DNA of 64,000 bases from a bacterium (lineage in GTDB: Bacteria > Acidobacteriota > Polarisedimenticolia > Polarisedimenticolales > Polarisedimenticolaceae). The position numbers and the translations under genes were made by a program. The DNA lies in NCBI GenBank assembly GCA_024226515.1, contig JAAELQ010000265.1, positions 17,874 through 81,873 of the forward strand, given 5' to 3'. This document shows positions 17,865 through 25,935 of this stretch, piece after piece. Every line of letters begins with the position of its first letter. Within the stretch, counting starts at the first letter, position 1. The notes beneath the pieces were generated by a model. It saw nothing but the letters and a program-made list of their open reading frames with translations, ran no database searches and was not told where the DNA came from.

Positions 17865-18451
17865 AGTCCTTTGCGCAGCGCTCGCCTGACGCGTCGTCGC
17901 AGTTTCGGGAGCAGCTCCTCCTCGAACCACGGGTTCTTCTTCATCCAGCTTTGATTGCGCGGGCTGGGGTGCGGCAACGCGACCACCGTCGGCCAGTTCT
18001 TCTTCCAGTTCAACACCGCCTCGGTCACGGTGCGCGGTGCGTCGTCCAGGTGGTACTGCATGGCCCAGCGACCGAGGATCAGCGTCAGCTCGACGTTGCG
18101 TAGCTGATCCAGCAGCGGGGCGCGCCACGCGGGTGCGCATTCCGGTCGCGGCGGCAGGTCGCCGGACTTGCCGGTCCCGGGATAGCAGAACCCCATCGGC
18201 AGGATCGCCACCTGCTTCGGGTCGTAGAACTCCGCGCGGGTCACGCCCATCCAGTCGCGCAGCCGCTCGCCGCTGGGGTCGTCGAACGGCACGCCGGATT
18301 CGTGGACGCGGCGCCCCGGCGCCTGGCCGGCGATCAGAACTCGTGCGGCGTCGTCCACCTGCACGACGGGGCGCACGCCGTGGGGCAGCGCGGCCGCGCA
18401 GATCGTGCACGCGCGGACGTCGGCGAGCAGGGTCTTCAGTGCGCGTTTCAC
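17861..18451 (-). CDS. Uracil-DNA glycosylase superfamily protein
   Basis: A 196-aa protein of the UDG fold. Seen motifs: CTICAAALPHGVRPV near the N-terminus, the water-activating region IAGQAPGRRVHESGVPFDDP, SGERLRDWMGV, ILPMGFCYPG, and the DNA-intercalation motif PHPSPRNQSW. This is the layout of the family with COG1573 and related glycosylases that remove uracil or other damaged bases. The CXXC and Cys pattern here (C15, C18, CYPG) might hold a cluster but does not clearly match the Fe-S type. The GTG start at 18451 lacks a ribosome site and has TAGGAT 6 nt upstream. Confidence 0.85.
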   Translation of the reverse strand: MKRALKTLLADVRACTICAAALPHGVRPVVQVDDAARVLIAGQAPGRRVHESGVPFDDPSGERLRDWMGVTRAEFYDPKQVAILPMGFCYPGTGKSGDLPPRPECAPAWRAPLLDQLRNVELTLILGRWAMQYHLDDAPRTVTEAVLNWKKNWPTVVALPHPSPRNQSWMKKNPWFEEELLPKLRRRVRRALRKGL

Positions 18452-18457
18452 CGTTCG

Positions 18458-18463
18458 ATCCTA
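18458..18463 (-). promoter_or_regulatory. -10-like box TAGGAT directly before the UDG-like gene
   Basis: On the minus strand TAGGAT ends 6 nt before the GTG start at 18451, with no Shine-Dalgarno sequence between; compatible with a leaderless message. Confidence 0.4.
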
Positions 18464-18493
18464 CAGCTCGACACGAGGGCGAGCCCGGGTCGG

Positions 18494-19057
18494 CTATTTG
18501 AAGCGGTAGGCCACCATGTTCGTCGGCTTCTTCTTGACGACCTTGCCCTTCTTCGAGTTCGCCCGGAACCTCAACTGCACATCGACGTAGCCGGCGGATG
18601 TCTTGTAGCTGAAGTCGAGCGTCCGGTTGTACATGTTGGAGCCGGACTCCAGCCGAAGCACCGACGAGTCGGCCTTCAGCAGCTCCTCGGTCTGGCTCAT
18701 GCTGAGGTCGCACGAGATCCCCGGGATGACCTCGGCGCAGGTCACGCCCTTCGCGTTCGGGCAGCGACCTTCGATCTCGACCAGTTTCATCACGAACTCG
18801 TCGCTGTCCTCCGCGACCCGCCGCTTCTTGAACTCCAGCGAGTAGACGCAGCTACTCTGCTCCGACACGTACAGCTTCTGGTAGCTCGCGTTGGAGCCGC
18901 CCTCCCTGAATGTCCCGAGCAGGGCCTGCAGGTCGAAGCCCTCGTGCTCGTCGCCCAGCCGCTGGAATAGGGGATCCGACGGAGGCTCGGCCAGGGCCAT
19001 CGCCGGGCCCAGCGCCAGGATCAAGCCGAAGATGACGGTGACGTGTGTTCTACGCAT
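18494..19057 (-). CDS. Secreted protein of unknown function
   Basis: A 187-aa exported protein with signal peptide RRTHVTVIFGLILALGPAMA. AAGGAAGGG about 10 nt before ATG 19057 fixes the start; the frame is open further upstream but would run into the divergent barrel gene. The mature part contains two close Cys pairs (SSCVYSL, GRCPNAKGVTCAEV and GISCDLSM) that suggest disulfides, and ends in a basic patch (NSKKGKVVKKKP). I do not recognise a family. It lies on the same strand just upstream of the UDG-like gene (42 bp). Confidence 0.75.
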   Translation of the reverse strand: MRRTHVTVIFGLILALGPAMALAEPPSDPLFQRLGDEHEGFDLQALLGTFREGGSNASYQKLYVSEQSSCVYSLEFKKRRVAEDSDEFVMKLVEIEGRCPNAKGVTCAEVIPGISCDLSMSQTEELLKADSSVLRLESGSNMYNRTLDFSYKTSAGYVDVQLRFRANSKKGKVVKKKPTNMVAYRFK

Positions 19058-19160
19058 GGAGGTCCCTTCCTTTTGGTTGCGGTGCCATAGTACCGGTCGC
19101 TCGGTCGCCACGTCACGCGAGCGATTGGTATGCTGATCGGTGTTGATCGAGGAGGCTGTC

Positions 19161-19679
19161 GTGAAGCTGCGTAATTTGCTTGTCGTTCTGGTCGTTTCTC
19201 TGATCGCGGGACTCGGTTCCGTCGAGGCCGGAGAACGCATGTGGTTCGGTGGCGGGTTGGGCTTCGGTCTCGGTGACGTCGAGTTCATCGAGGTGTCGCC
19301 GACGATGGGCTTCGAGGCCAGCGAAGACTGGACCGTGGGCTTCGGCGTGGTCTTCCGCTACCACGACGACAACCGCTTCTCGGAGGGCAGCAGCACCACC
19401 GACTACGGCGCCGACGTCTGGGTGCGCTACCACATCAAGCCGACGCTCTACGTCCACGCCGAGTACGAGTACCTCAGCTACGAGTTCCTGCGCTTCGACT
19501 TCTCGACCGACCGCGACACGTTTCACAGCATTCTCGCGGGCCCCGGTTTCTACAAGCAGATCAGCGACAGGACCGGCTTCTACGCGCAGGCGCTGTACAA
19601 CTTCTCGTACGACGACGACGAGATCTCACCCTACGACGACGAGTGGGTCTACGGCGTCGGCGTCACCTTCGGCTTCTGA
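19161..19679 (+). CDS. Outer-membrane beta-barrel protein
   Basis: A 172-aa exported barrel of the OmpW/Skp-partner size class. The signal peptide is KLRNLLVVLVVSLIAGLGS; the mature protein alternates aromatic and small residues (MWFGGGLGFGLGDVEFIEVS, VWVRYHIKPTLYVHAEYEYL) and ends in phenylalanine (YGVGVTFGF). The GTG at 19161 has GAGGAGG 5 nt upstream and is preferred over the GTG at 19140. No specific function can be read. It is followed after 3 bp by a lipoprotein gene, so the two are probably co-transcribed. Confidence 0.82.
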   Translation: MKLRNLLVVLVVSLIAGLGSVEAGERMWFGGGLGFGLGDVEFIEVSPTMGFEASEDWTVGFGVVFRYHDDNRFSEGSSTTDYGADVWVRYHIKPTLYVHAEYEYLSYEFLRFDFSTDRDTFHSILAGPGFYKQISDRTGFYAQALYNFSYDDDEISPYDDEWVYGVGVTFGF

Positions 19680-19682
19680 TCC

Positions 19683-20135
19683 GTGACCCGGTCGCTCGTC
19701 TATCCGGCGTGCCTGGTCCTCGCGCTGTGCGTCGCGGCGTGTCGCGCAGATCCACCGGCGGAAGAGCCTGCGAGTACGCCCGAGCAGGAGACGATCGATC
19801 GTGGCGCGTCGATCTGGGAGCAGGCCAAGTTGAGGGGAGTCGACTATCGCGCCGTCGGCAACGAGCCCGGCTGGGTGCTCGAGATCGGCCCGGAACGGAT
19901 CGAACTACGCTACGACTACGACGAATCGCGCGTCGTCCTTCCCCAGTTGGTCCCGCTGTCGGATGTGGAGGCGCGCCGAACCACCTATCGAGGAGAGGCC
20001 GGGTCGCACACGATCGAGATCGTCATCGAGGGTGTCGAGTGCAGTGACACGATGAGCGGCGAGAAGTTCGACAGTCGCGTCACGGTGAGCCTGGACCAGC
20101 GAGTGTTCCACGGCTGCGGCCGCGCGCTGCACTGA
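19683..20135 (+). CDS. Lipoprotein of the COG3650 type
   Basis: A 150-aa protein from a GTG start 3 bp after the barrel gene. A lipoprotein signal (CLVLALCVAAC) places it on a membrane. The mature domain has YRAVGNEPGWVLEIGPERI and, at the end, CSDTMSGEKFDSRVTVSLDQ then GCGRALH; these are hallmarks of the small COG3650 domain found in envelope lipoproteins, often near HslJ or MliC domains. Function unknown. Its stop codon abuts that of the convergent membrane-protein gene. Confidence 0.8.
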   Translation: MTRSLVYPACLVLALCVAACRADPPAEEPASTPEQETIDRGASIWEQAKLRGVDYRAVGNEPGWVLEIGPERIELRYDYDESRVVLPQLVPLSDVEARRTTYRGEAGSHTIEIVIEGVECSDTMSGEKFDSRVTVSLDQRVFHGCGRALH

Positions 20136-20534
20136 TCAGGTGAGGTACCGGTCGAGACCCCACGCGATGCCGCCCATGATCGCGCCGAAGACGAGCCCGA
20201 TGCCGAGGCCCATCACGACGAACATCATCCGCATCCTCGGCTTCGGGCCCTGCATCTGATCCGCATACCAGGGATTGTTCTCGATGTAACGATCGATCAG
20301 GACCCCCTGGGTGATGCCGTGCAGCACGCCGCCCACGGTGCTGGCGATGAGGATCGTGCGAAACGGAGCGCCGATGTCCAGCATCAGGACGACGGCGATC
20401 CAGATCGCGTACAGCCCCCACCAGAGCGGCATCTCCAGCTTCTGCCGCAGCCCCACCAGCGACGAGAGCAGCGCCATTGGAATGCACGTGGCCGCGAGGA
20501 TCGAGATCCAGGCCCAGGGTAGATCGTTCAACAT
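20136..20534 (-). CDS. Small integral membrane protein
   Basis: A 132-aa protein with four predicted helices: WAWISILAATCIPMALL, LWWGLYAIWIAVVLML, a helix around RTILIASTVGGVLHGI, and FVVMGLGIGLVFGAIMGGIA. A hydrophilic loop (IENNPWYADQMQGPKPRMR) separates helices 3 and 4. Family not recognised. GGCGG lies about 8 nt before the ATG. The end directly abuts the lipoprotein gene tail-to-tail. Confidence 0.75.
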   Translation of the reverse strand: MLNDLPWAWISILAATCIPMALLSSLVGLRQKLEMPLWWGLYAIWIAVVLMLDIGAPFRTILIASTVGGVLHGITQGVLIDRYIENNPWYADQMQGPKPRMRMMFVVMGLGIGLVFGAIMGGIAWGLDRYLT

Positions 20535-20597
20535 CGCGATCCGCCTTTCCGTGGAGAGTGACCAACTCTAACACCGGAAGCGGGGATCCGAACCTGC

Positions 20598-20603
20598 TAC
20601 GAT
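20598..20603 (+). promoter_or_regulatory. -10-like box TACGAT directly before barrel gene
   Basis: TACGAT ends 8 nt before ATG 20612 and no Shine-Dalgarno sequence is present, so transcription may start at or next to the start codon. Confidence 0.4.
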
Positions 20604-20611
20604 TTCGCGCC

Positions 20612-21220
20612 ATGACGACGACCAGGACAGGTGTGCTGCTGGCTCTGATGCTGGCCGCGGGCTCCGGGCTCGCGCTCGCGGGTGTCGACGTGACGCCGCA
20701 GTTCGGCTTTCGTCTCGGCGGAGAGCTCGAGGGTGAGACCTCCGACGAGCGAGTCGACGACACTGCCGCCTACGGCATCACGTTCGATTTCGAGCTGAGT
20801 CCCACGACCGGTGTCGTTGCCCTGTGGAGTCATCAGGGCACCGAGTTCTCGTCCGACGACCTGTTGCCGTTGACCGCCCCGCTCGACCTGGACGTGGACT
20901 ACATTCACGTGGGCAGCTACTACAGTCCGGAGTCGACGAAGCGTTTCCGTGGCTTCGTTCTGTTCTCCGTCGGAGGCACGTGGATCGACACCGACCAGCC
21001 GGGCTTCAGCGGCGATCGCGCATTCTCGATCATGGGCGGCGGGGGGGTCGAGGTTCCGCTCACCGAGCGCCTCGCCTTTCGCGCCGACGCTCGCGGCTAT
21101 CTGACGCTGGCCGATATGGAGATCGACGGCGAGTGCGGCGGGAACCGCTGCCGCTTCGAGATCAGCGGCGACGGCGCGTTTCAGGTCGATCTGCTGGTCG
21201 GCCTGACGATCGCGTTCTAG
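20612..21220 (+). CDS. Outer-membrane beta-barrel protein
   Basis: A 202-aa exported protein. The signal peptide GVLLALMLAAGSGLALAG is followed by barrel strands (VTPQFGFRLGGELEGETSDE, YGITFDFELSPTTGVVALWS, YIHVGSYY) and a terminal phenylalanine (LLVGLTIAF). A Cys pair (GECGGNRCRF) probably closes an extracellular loop. Similar in plan to the barrel at 19161 but not obviously the same family. The long upstream extension of the frame is antisense to the neighbouring gene, so ATG 20612 is the start. Confidence 0.82.
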   Translation: MTTTRTGVLLALMLAAGSGLALAGVDVTPQFGFRLGGELEGETSDERVDDTAAYGITFDFELSPTTGVVALWSHQGTEFSSDDLLPLTAPLDLDVDYIHVGSYYSPESTKRFRGFVLFSVGGTWIDTDQPGFSGDRAFSIMGGGGVEVPLTERLAFRADARGYLTLADMEIDGECGGNRCRFEISGDGAFQVDLLVGLTIAF

Positions 21221-21264
21221 ACGGCGGGTTCTCAGAGAGTCGGCGATGCCGGATCTCCCTCCAC

Positions 21265-22113
21265 TCACTCTCGCCGGTTCGAGACGTTGCCGATGCGTTT
21301 CCAGTCGCCGTCGCGCTTCTCGTACAGCTCGATCCAGGCCCAGACGCTGGTGAACTCGTCGTCACCCTGCAGGCCCGTGACCTGCACCTGGCACACGACC
21401 CAGCCCAGGGTGCCGTCGTTTGAGATGCGGACCTCGGGCTCGACGAGGTCGCGGTACTCGGTGAACGTCGTCGCGTCGAGATACGGCTGCAGCCGGGCGC
21501 GGCGCTCCGCGATCGACGGGTGCGTGATCTCGCCGCCATTCGCGCTGACGTAGTGCTCCGACTCGTGCGCCATCCAGCCGTCGAGATCGTTCTCGACGTG
21601 AAACCGCAACACGTCGCGATGCATCCGCAGCAAGATCTCGCGGTCGTCGGGCTGCTCGTGCAACGGGGAGTGCAGCTGGATCGTGTTGCCGTCGGGGTCC
21701 TTCAGCTGGATCAAGCGAATTCCGTGTGCCGCGAAGTCGAGCACGCGCGGGCGTTCGCCGGTCGCGGCCTCCACGCGGTCGGCCACCGCCGCCACATCGG
21801 CAACGGAGACCCCGACCTTGACCAGGCCGTGATGCCGGGCCCCGTCCTCGGCCGCTACGCTTCGTCGGTCCAGGATCAGCTCGATCTGCACTCCGGCGCT
21901 GCGCAGGTTGGCCATTCTCCAGCGGCCGTCCGGCGCGGTGTTGTCGTCCAGCAGTCGCGTCCCGAACGTTCGCGAATACCAGGCGATCGCGTCATCCATG
22001 TTCTTCACGTCGACCGCGAAGAACGCGGGCGCCTCGGGCTGCTCGATCCACGGCTCTTCGGCGGAACTCGCGGACGACAGGATCAACAGCAGGGTCAGGT
22101 GTAAGATTCGCAT
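21265..22113 (-). CDS. Secreted VOC-domain / NTF2-like fusion protein
   Basis: A 282-aa exported protein. After the signal peptide (MRILHLTLLLILSSASSA) comes a glyoxalase-type VOC domain (about 27-150: FFAVDVKNMDDAIAWYSRTF, FAAHGIRLIQLKDPDGNTIQ), then a SnoaL/DUF4440-type domain (about 155-282: VLRFHVENDLDGWMAHESEH, VWAWIELYEKRDGDWKRIG). Metal-ligand candidates are incomplete, so a glyoxalase reaction is not claimed. The combination of both small folds behind a signal peptide is uncommon. TAGACT ends 7 nt before the ATG. Confidence 0.85.
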   Translation of the reverse strand: MRILHLTLLLILSSASSAEEPWIEQPEAPAFFAVDVKNMDDAIAWYSRTFGTRLLDDNTAPDGRWRMANLRSAGVQIELILDRRSVAAEDGARHHGLVKVGVSVADVAAVADRVEAATGERPRVLDFAAHGIRLIQLKDPDGNTIQLHSPLHEQPDDREILLRMHRDVLRFHVENDLDGWMAHESEHYVSANGGEITHPSIAERRARLQPYLDATTFTEYRDLVEPEVRISNDGTLGWVVCQVQVTGLQGDDEFTSVWAWIELYEKRDGDWKRIGNVSNRRE

Positions 22114-22120
22114 GCGACAG

Positions 22121-22126
22121 AGTCTA
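22121..22126 (-). promoter_or_regulatory. -10-like box TAGACT directly before the VOC-NTF2 gene
   Basis: On the minus strand TAGACT ends 7 nt before the start at 22113 and no Shine-Dalgarno sequence intervenes. Further upstream, at 22144-22160, a short direct repeat (CTTTACA twice, plus strand) lies in the divergent intergenic region. Confidence 0.4.
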
Positions 22127-22218
22127 GCCGAGCCGAACGTCCGCTTTACAAATCTTTACAGCCGGCACGGCGGATCCGTTGCATGCTGGACTCGTTCGTC
22201 GAACGCGGAGGTGTCGAT

Positions 22219-23760
22219 ATGAGCGGATACAAGCGTCGCGAGTTTCTGGGCCGGGTCGGCGTCGGAATGCTGGCGACGGCCGGTGGTTGGGCGGCGGTCG
22301 ACGAGCTCGACCTGCTCGGGATCGTGCACGCCGCGGAATCGGACCGACTCGATTTCGGCAAGCTCGAGCCGCTGGTGTCGTTGATGCAGGAGTCGTCGGC
22401 GGACGGTCTGCTGCCGAGGCTGAAGACGAACCTCGACGCGGGCGTCGAGCTGCAGACGCTGGCCGCCGCCGCGGCGCTGGCCAACGCGCGGACGTTCGGC
22501 GGGCAGGACTACACCGGGTATCACTGTTTCATGGCGCTCGTACCGGCAGTCGCCATGTCGCGGCAGCTCTCGGGAAACCGAGCGGCGTTGCCGTTGTTCA
22601 AGGTGCTGCACCGTAACGCTCGCCGCATCCAGGAAGAGGGCGGCCGCCGCGACGAGGTCCTGCGGCGCGTCGAGCCGGCGAAGTCGCCCGCCGCCGCCGC
22701 GCGCGCGCGAATTCTCGCGGCCGGGCGCAGTGGCGAGTTCGACTCGGCCGAGGCCGCCCTGGCTGCGGTCGTCGCGCGCGGCCCCGAGGCGGCCTACGCG
22801 GCGTTGCAGCCGCTGGTGCGCGACAATATCGACGTGCACCAGGTCGTCCTGGCCTATCGCTCGTGGGATATGATGCGGTTGACCGGCGAAGGCAACGCGC
22901 AGGTTCTGTTGCGTCAGGTGATGCGCCAGTGCATCGACCGCGACGAGAACCGCCGCCGTCGAGGTCGGCCGGCCCCGGCGATCCGCGATCTGCTGCCGGA
23001 GTTGATCGAGACCCACGGCCTGGGTCGGGAGATCGCGCAGGCCCGGCGCCTCACGGCCGCCGAGCTCGACGAGCTGGCGCGCTTCATCTTCACCTCCGGC
23101 CGCGACGACGCGGCCGCGCACGTCGCCGCGCAGCTCGCCTCCGGCGTCGCGCGCGCCGACGTCGGCGAGGCGCTGTCGCTGGCCGCCGTTCGACTGTTGA
23201 TTCACGATCCGGGACGCTCGCGAGGATCGGACGGAAAGCCCGCCGGCAGCGTTCACGGCGCATCCGTGGGACTACATGCGGCGGACTCCGCCAACGCGTG
23301 GCGCGGTATCGCCGACACCACGGATGCCGCCAACGCCAATGCCAGTCTGGTGACCGCCGCGTGGCACGCGGCCGGGCAATCGCGAGGGATGAACCGCACC
23401 GAGCCGTACCATGCCGAGGCCCGCGAAGCTGCGGCGAGGGTCTCTCGCGAGAAGCTGCTGGGTGCGATCGGCGAGGCGATTCGCGGAGGCGATCAGCGAC
23501 TGTCGAGCGCGCTCGTCGAACGCTACGGCGAGCAGGACGGCGATTCCGCTGCGTTGATCTCGCTGCTGATCGATCCCGCGACGGAGTTCGACGGAGCGCT
23601 GCACCACGAGAAGTACTTCCACACCGCGACCGTCGAGTTCGCGCGCACGCGCCCCGAGGCTCGCTGGGCGCACCTGATCGCGTTGACGCGCGTCATGGCC
23701 AGCGGCTACGGCTTCGAGGCGCCGGGTCTCGAGCTCGCGCGGCGCGTGCTGGGAACCTAG
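22219..23760 (+). CDS. Tat-exported protein of unknown function
   Basis: A 513-aa protein beginning with a twin-arginine signal (KRREFLGRVGVGMLATAG), so it is exported folded, often a sign of a cofactor. ATG 22219 has GGAGGTG about 6 nt upstream and is preferred over 22183. The mature part is almost wholly helical and alanine-rich, with family-like islands ADGLLPRLKTNLDAGVELQ, NARTFGGQDYTGYHCFMALV and HHEKYFHTATVEFARTRPEA; several His, Asp and Glu could bind metal. I do not recognise it. DUF1697 follows 8 bp later. Confidence 0.75.
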   Translation: MSGYKRREFLGRVGVGMLATAGGWAAVDELDLLGIVHAAESDRLDFGKLEPLVSLMQESSADGLLPRLKTNLDAGVELQTLAAAAALANARTFGGQDYTGYHCFMALVPAVAMSRQLSGNRAALPLFKVLHRNARRIQEEGGRRDEVLRRVEPAKSPAAAARARILAAGRSGEFDSAEAALAAVVARGPEAAYAALQPLVRDNIDVHQVVLAYRSWDMMRLTGEGNAQVLLRQVMRQCIDRDENRRRRGRPAPAIRDLLPELIETHGLGREIAQARRLTAAELDELARFIFTSGRDDAAAHVAAQLASGVARADVGEALSLAAVRLLIHDPGRSRGSDGKPAGSVHGASVGLHAADSANAWRGIADTTDAANANASLVTAAWHAAGQSRGMNRTEPYHAEAREAAARVSREKLLGAIGEAIRGGDQRLSSALVERYGEQDGDSAALISLLIDPATEFDGALHHEKYFHTATVEFARTRPEARWAHLIALTRVMASGYGFEAPGLELARRVLGT

Positions 23761-23768
23761 GCGGCGCG

Positions 23769-24329
23769 ATGCCGGGATCTCGACCGCACGTGGCGTTGAT
23801 GCGGGGCATCAACGTCGGTGGCAAGAACAAGCTGCCGATGAAGGACCTCGTCACCCTGTTCGTCGACGCGGGCTGCACAGACGTTCAGACCTACATCCAG
23901 AGCGGCAACGTCGTCTTCCACGCGCCGCGGGACACGCTGCGCCACATCCCGCAACGTGTGAGCGCGGCGATCGCCGATCGATTCGGCTACGCCGTGCCGG
24001 TCGTCCTGCGCTCGGCGGCCGAGCTGCGCAAGACCGTCCGCAACAACCCGTTTCTGAAACCGGGCGTCGATACCAAGCTGCTCTCCGTCATGTTCCTCGC
24101 CGACCGGCCCCGGCCGGCGGCGGTCGCGGCGCTCGATCCGGATCGTTCACCTCCGGACGAGTTCGCGGTCGCGGGGCGTGAGATCTACCTGTGCTGTCCC
24201 GGCGGTGTGGCACGTACGAAGCTGACGAACCAGTATTTCGATTCCAGGCTGTCGACGATCGGCACCGCGCGCAACTGGGCGACCGTCCTGCGACTGAGCG
24301 CGATGACCGGACCCGCGCCTCAGCGCTGA
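23769..24329 (+). CDS. DUF1697 family protein
   Basis: A 186-aa cytoplasmic protein. HVALMRGINVGGKNKLPMKD then GCTDVQTYIQSGNVVF at the N-terminus are diagnostic of DUF1697, and the C-terminus has TKLTNQYFDSRLSTIGTARN and W, also typical. Length is as usual for the family. The molecular function is unknown. It starts 8 bp after the Tat-exported protein and its end overlaps the convergent SGNH gene by 10 bp. Confidence 0.9.
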   Translation: MPGSRPHVALMRGINVGGKNKLPMKDLVTLFVDAGCTDVQTYIQSGNVVFHAPRDTLRHIPQRVSAAIADRFGYAVPVVLRSAAELRKTVRNNPFLKPGVDTKLLSVMFLADRPRPAAVAALDPDRSPPDEFAVAGREIYLCCPGGVARTKLTNQYFDSRLSTIGTARNWATVLRLSAMTGPAPQR

Positions 24330-25903
24330 GCGGATTGTGACTGCGCCCGGCGTACGACCTTCTCGATCCACGGTCGCTCGAGGTAGCGGTCCACGGCCCG
24401 TTCGTCGATTGCGCGCGCGGTGCGCAGGAACTCCTCGGCCCGTAGGGTGTCGTCCCTCAGGTAGGCCACGATCGCCATGCCGAGATACGGTTCGTAGCGT
24501 GACCCGTCCATGCGCCGAGCCGCGATGAAGCTGTCCTCGGCGTTGTTCAGCCGCGCGTCCGGGTCGTGACGCCAGGTCGCGAGGCGCGTGAACCAGCGGC
24601 CGAACCCGATGCGGCGCCGGAAGACCCTCGAGCGATCGCCCCAGCCGAGCAATCGCGCGGCCTCCGTCCGCTCGGGGAACGTCAGCCGCTCCTCGGGCAC
24701 CGCGTACGCCGCAGCGATCTCGCGCGCGATCGACGTCGCGATCAGCTCGTAGCCTCTGGCATTCGGATGGTGGCCGTCGACCATCAGGTTGAATCCGATC
24801 CGGCCCCCGGGAGCCTCCTGCCGCAGAACCGCCACGGCATCCACCACCCGCGCCCGGCCGGATGCGCCGAGCTCGCGGATGAACTCGTTCTGCGCCGTCG
24901 TCGCCCGCATCGGCATGCCGTCGTGATCGACCGCGTCCGCGAACGATTGTCGGGCCTCGTCGAGCCGGCCCTGCGATTCGAGCACCTGGCCGAGACGGAA
25001 GTGCGCCTCGGCGAACTCGGGGCAGATCTCGAGCGCCCGGCCGTAGCGCTCGGCGGCCGTTACGAGGTCTCCACCGGCCCGCGAACGTTCGCCGTCCTGC
25101 ATCAACTCGTGAAACGCGGCCTGTTCTTCGTCGCGGCCGCAGAAGATCGAACGGTTCGGCTCCCAGTCGGCGTAGTTCCCGGCGACGGTCGAGACGACGA
25201 CGGGGATCCCGGCCTCGTTCGACCAGTCCGTCATCCGACCGAGCCGCGCGCGATAGTCGTCGACGACGGCGGCGTATCCGTCCCGATCGAACAGCGGCTC
25301 GTCGAAGAACCGCCGCTCGTCGATCTCCAGACGGTACGAGCTCGTTCGATCGAGCAGCTCGCGCACGAGAGCCGAGCGCGCGGCCAGCCGGCCCGCGGGG
25401 CCGCCGTACGAGCGCGAGAACAACACACCGTCCTTGGGGTTGTGGTACCGGAGGAACTCGTTGTGCCCGCTGTAGATCACGCAGATGTCGGGGTGGAAGC
25501 GCTCGCGCGCGTCGAGAATCGTCTTCAGCCGCGCGTAGTTGAACTGCAGGTCCTTGGCGTCCGTCGCCACGCGCAGCGCGCGAACCGGACGCCCGTCGAT
25601 CTCGGGTCCCAGCACGTGGCCGATCAGACGAATGAAGCTGCGGCTGGCCATCGTCGACCCGCCGAAGTAGTAGATGTTGAACGTCTGCGCCGTGAGCGGG
25701 TCGTCGCCGGCGAGTTCGTCGAGCAGGCGTCCTGCGTCGACGGGCCGGACCTCCGCAGTGACCCCGGGACGACCTCCGCCGTCAGCGGCCGTCGGTCGAA
25801 GAGCGCGGACTGCAACTTCCAGCGCCACGAGGGTCAGCGCCGTGGTCATCACGGCCAGACCGACCTTCGCGAGGAGGCCCTTCCGGTTGTCTGCACCTGC
25901 CAT
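24320..25903 (-). CDS. Membrane-anchored SGNH-hydrolase with TPR segment
   Basis: A 527-aa protein. An N-terminal helix (VGLAVMTTALTLVALEVAVR) anchors it; the hydrolase block I is YYFGGSTM, with the nucleophile Ser in GGS, block III reads YSGHNEFLRYH, and the catalytic pair lies in VDGHHPNARGYELIA. A TPR-like insert (AERYGRALEICPEFAEAHFR) divides the domain and the C-terminus has another repeat-like helical part. Probably an esterase or acyl-group hydrolase acting outside the cytoplasm; substrate unknown. The start at 25903 has no good ribosome site, so an alternative start is possible. It lies 32 bp after the VWFA-type gene. Confidence 0.8.
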   Translation of the reverse strand: MAGADNRKGLLAKVGLAVMTTALTLVALEVAVRALRPTAADGGGRPGVTAEVRPVDAGRLLDELAGDDPLTAQTFNIYYFGGSTMASRSFIRLIGHVLGPEIDGRPVRALRVATDAKDLQFNYARLKTILDARERFHPDICVIYSGHNEFLRYHNPKDGVLFSRSYGGPAGRLAARSALVRELLDRTSSYRLEIDERRFFDEPLFDRDGYAAVVDDYRARLGRMTDWSNEAGIPVVVSTVAGNYADWEPNRSIFCGRDEEQAAFHELMQDGERSRAGGDLVTAAERYGRALEICPEFAEAHFRLGQVLESQGRLDEARQSFADAVDHDGMPMRATTAQNEFIRELGASGRARVVDAVAVLRQEAPGGRIGFNLMVDGHHPNARGYELIATSIAREIAAAYAVPEERLTFPERTEAARLLGWGDRSRVFRRRIGFGRWFTRLATWRHDPDARLNNAEDSFIAARRMDGSRYEPYLGMAIVAYLRDDTLRAEEFLRTARAIDERAVDRYLERPWIEKVVRRAQSQSAQR

Positions 25904-25935
25904 GCAGGAAACTTGGGTCCGGCCCGCGCCGCGCG

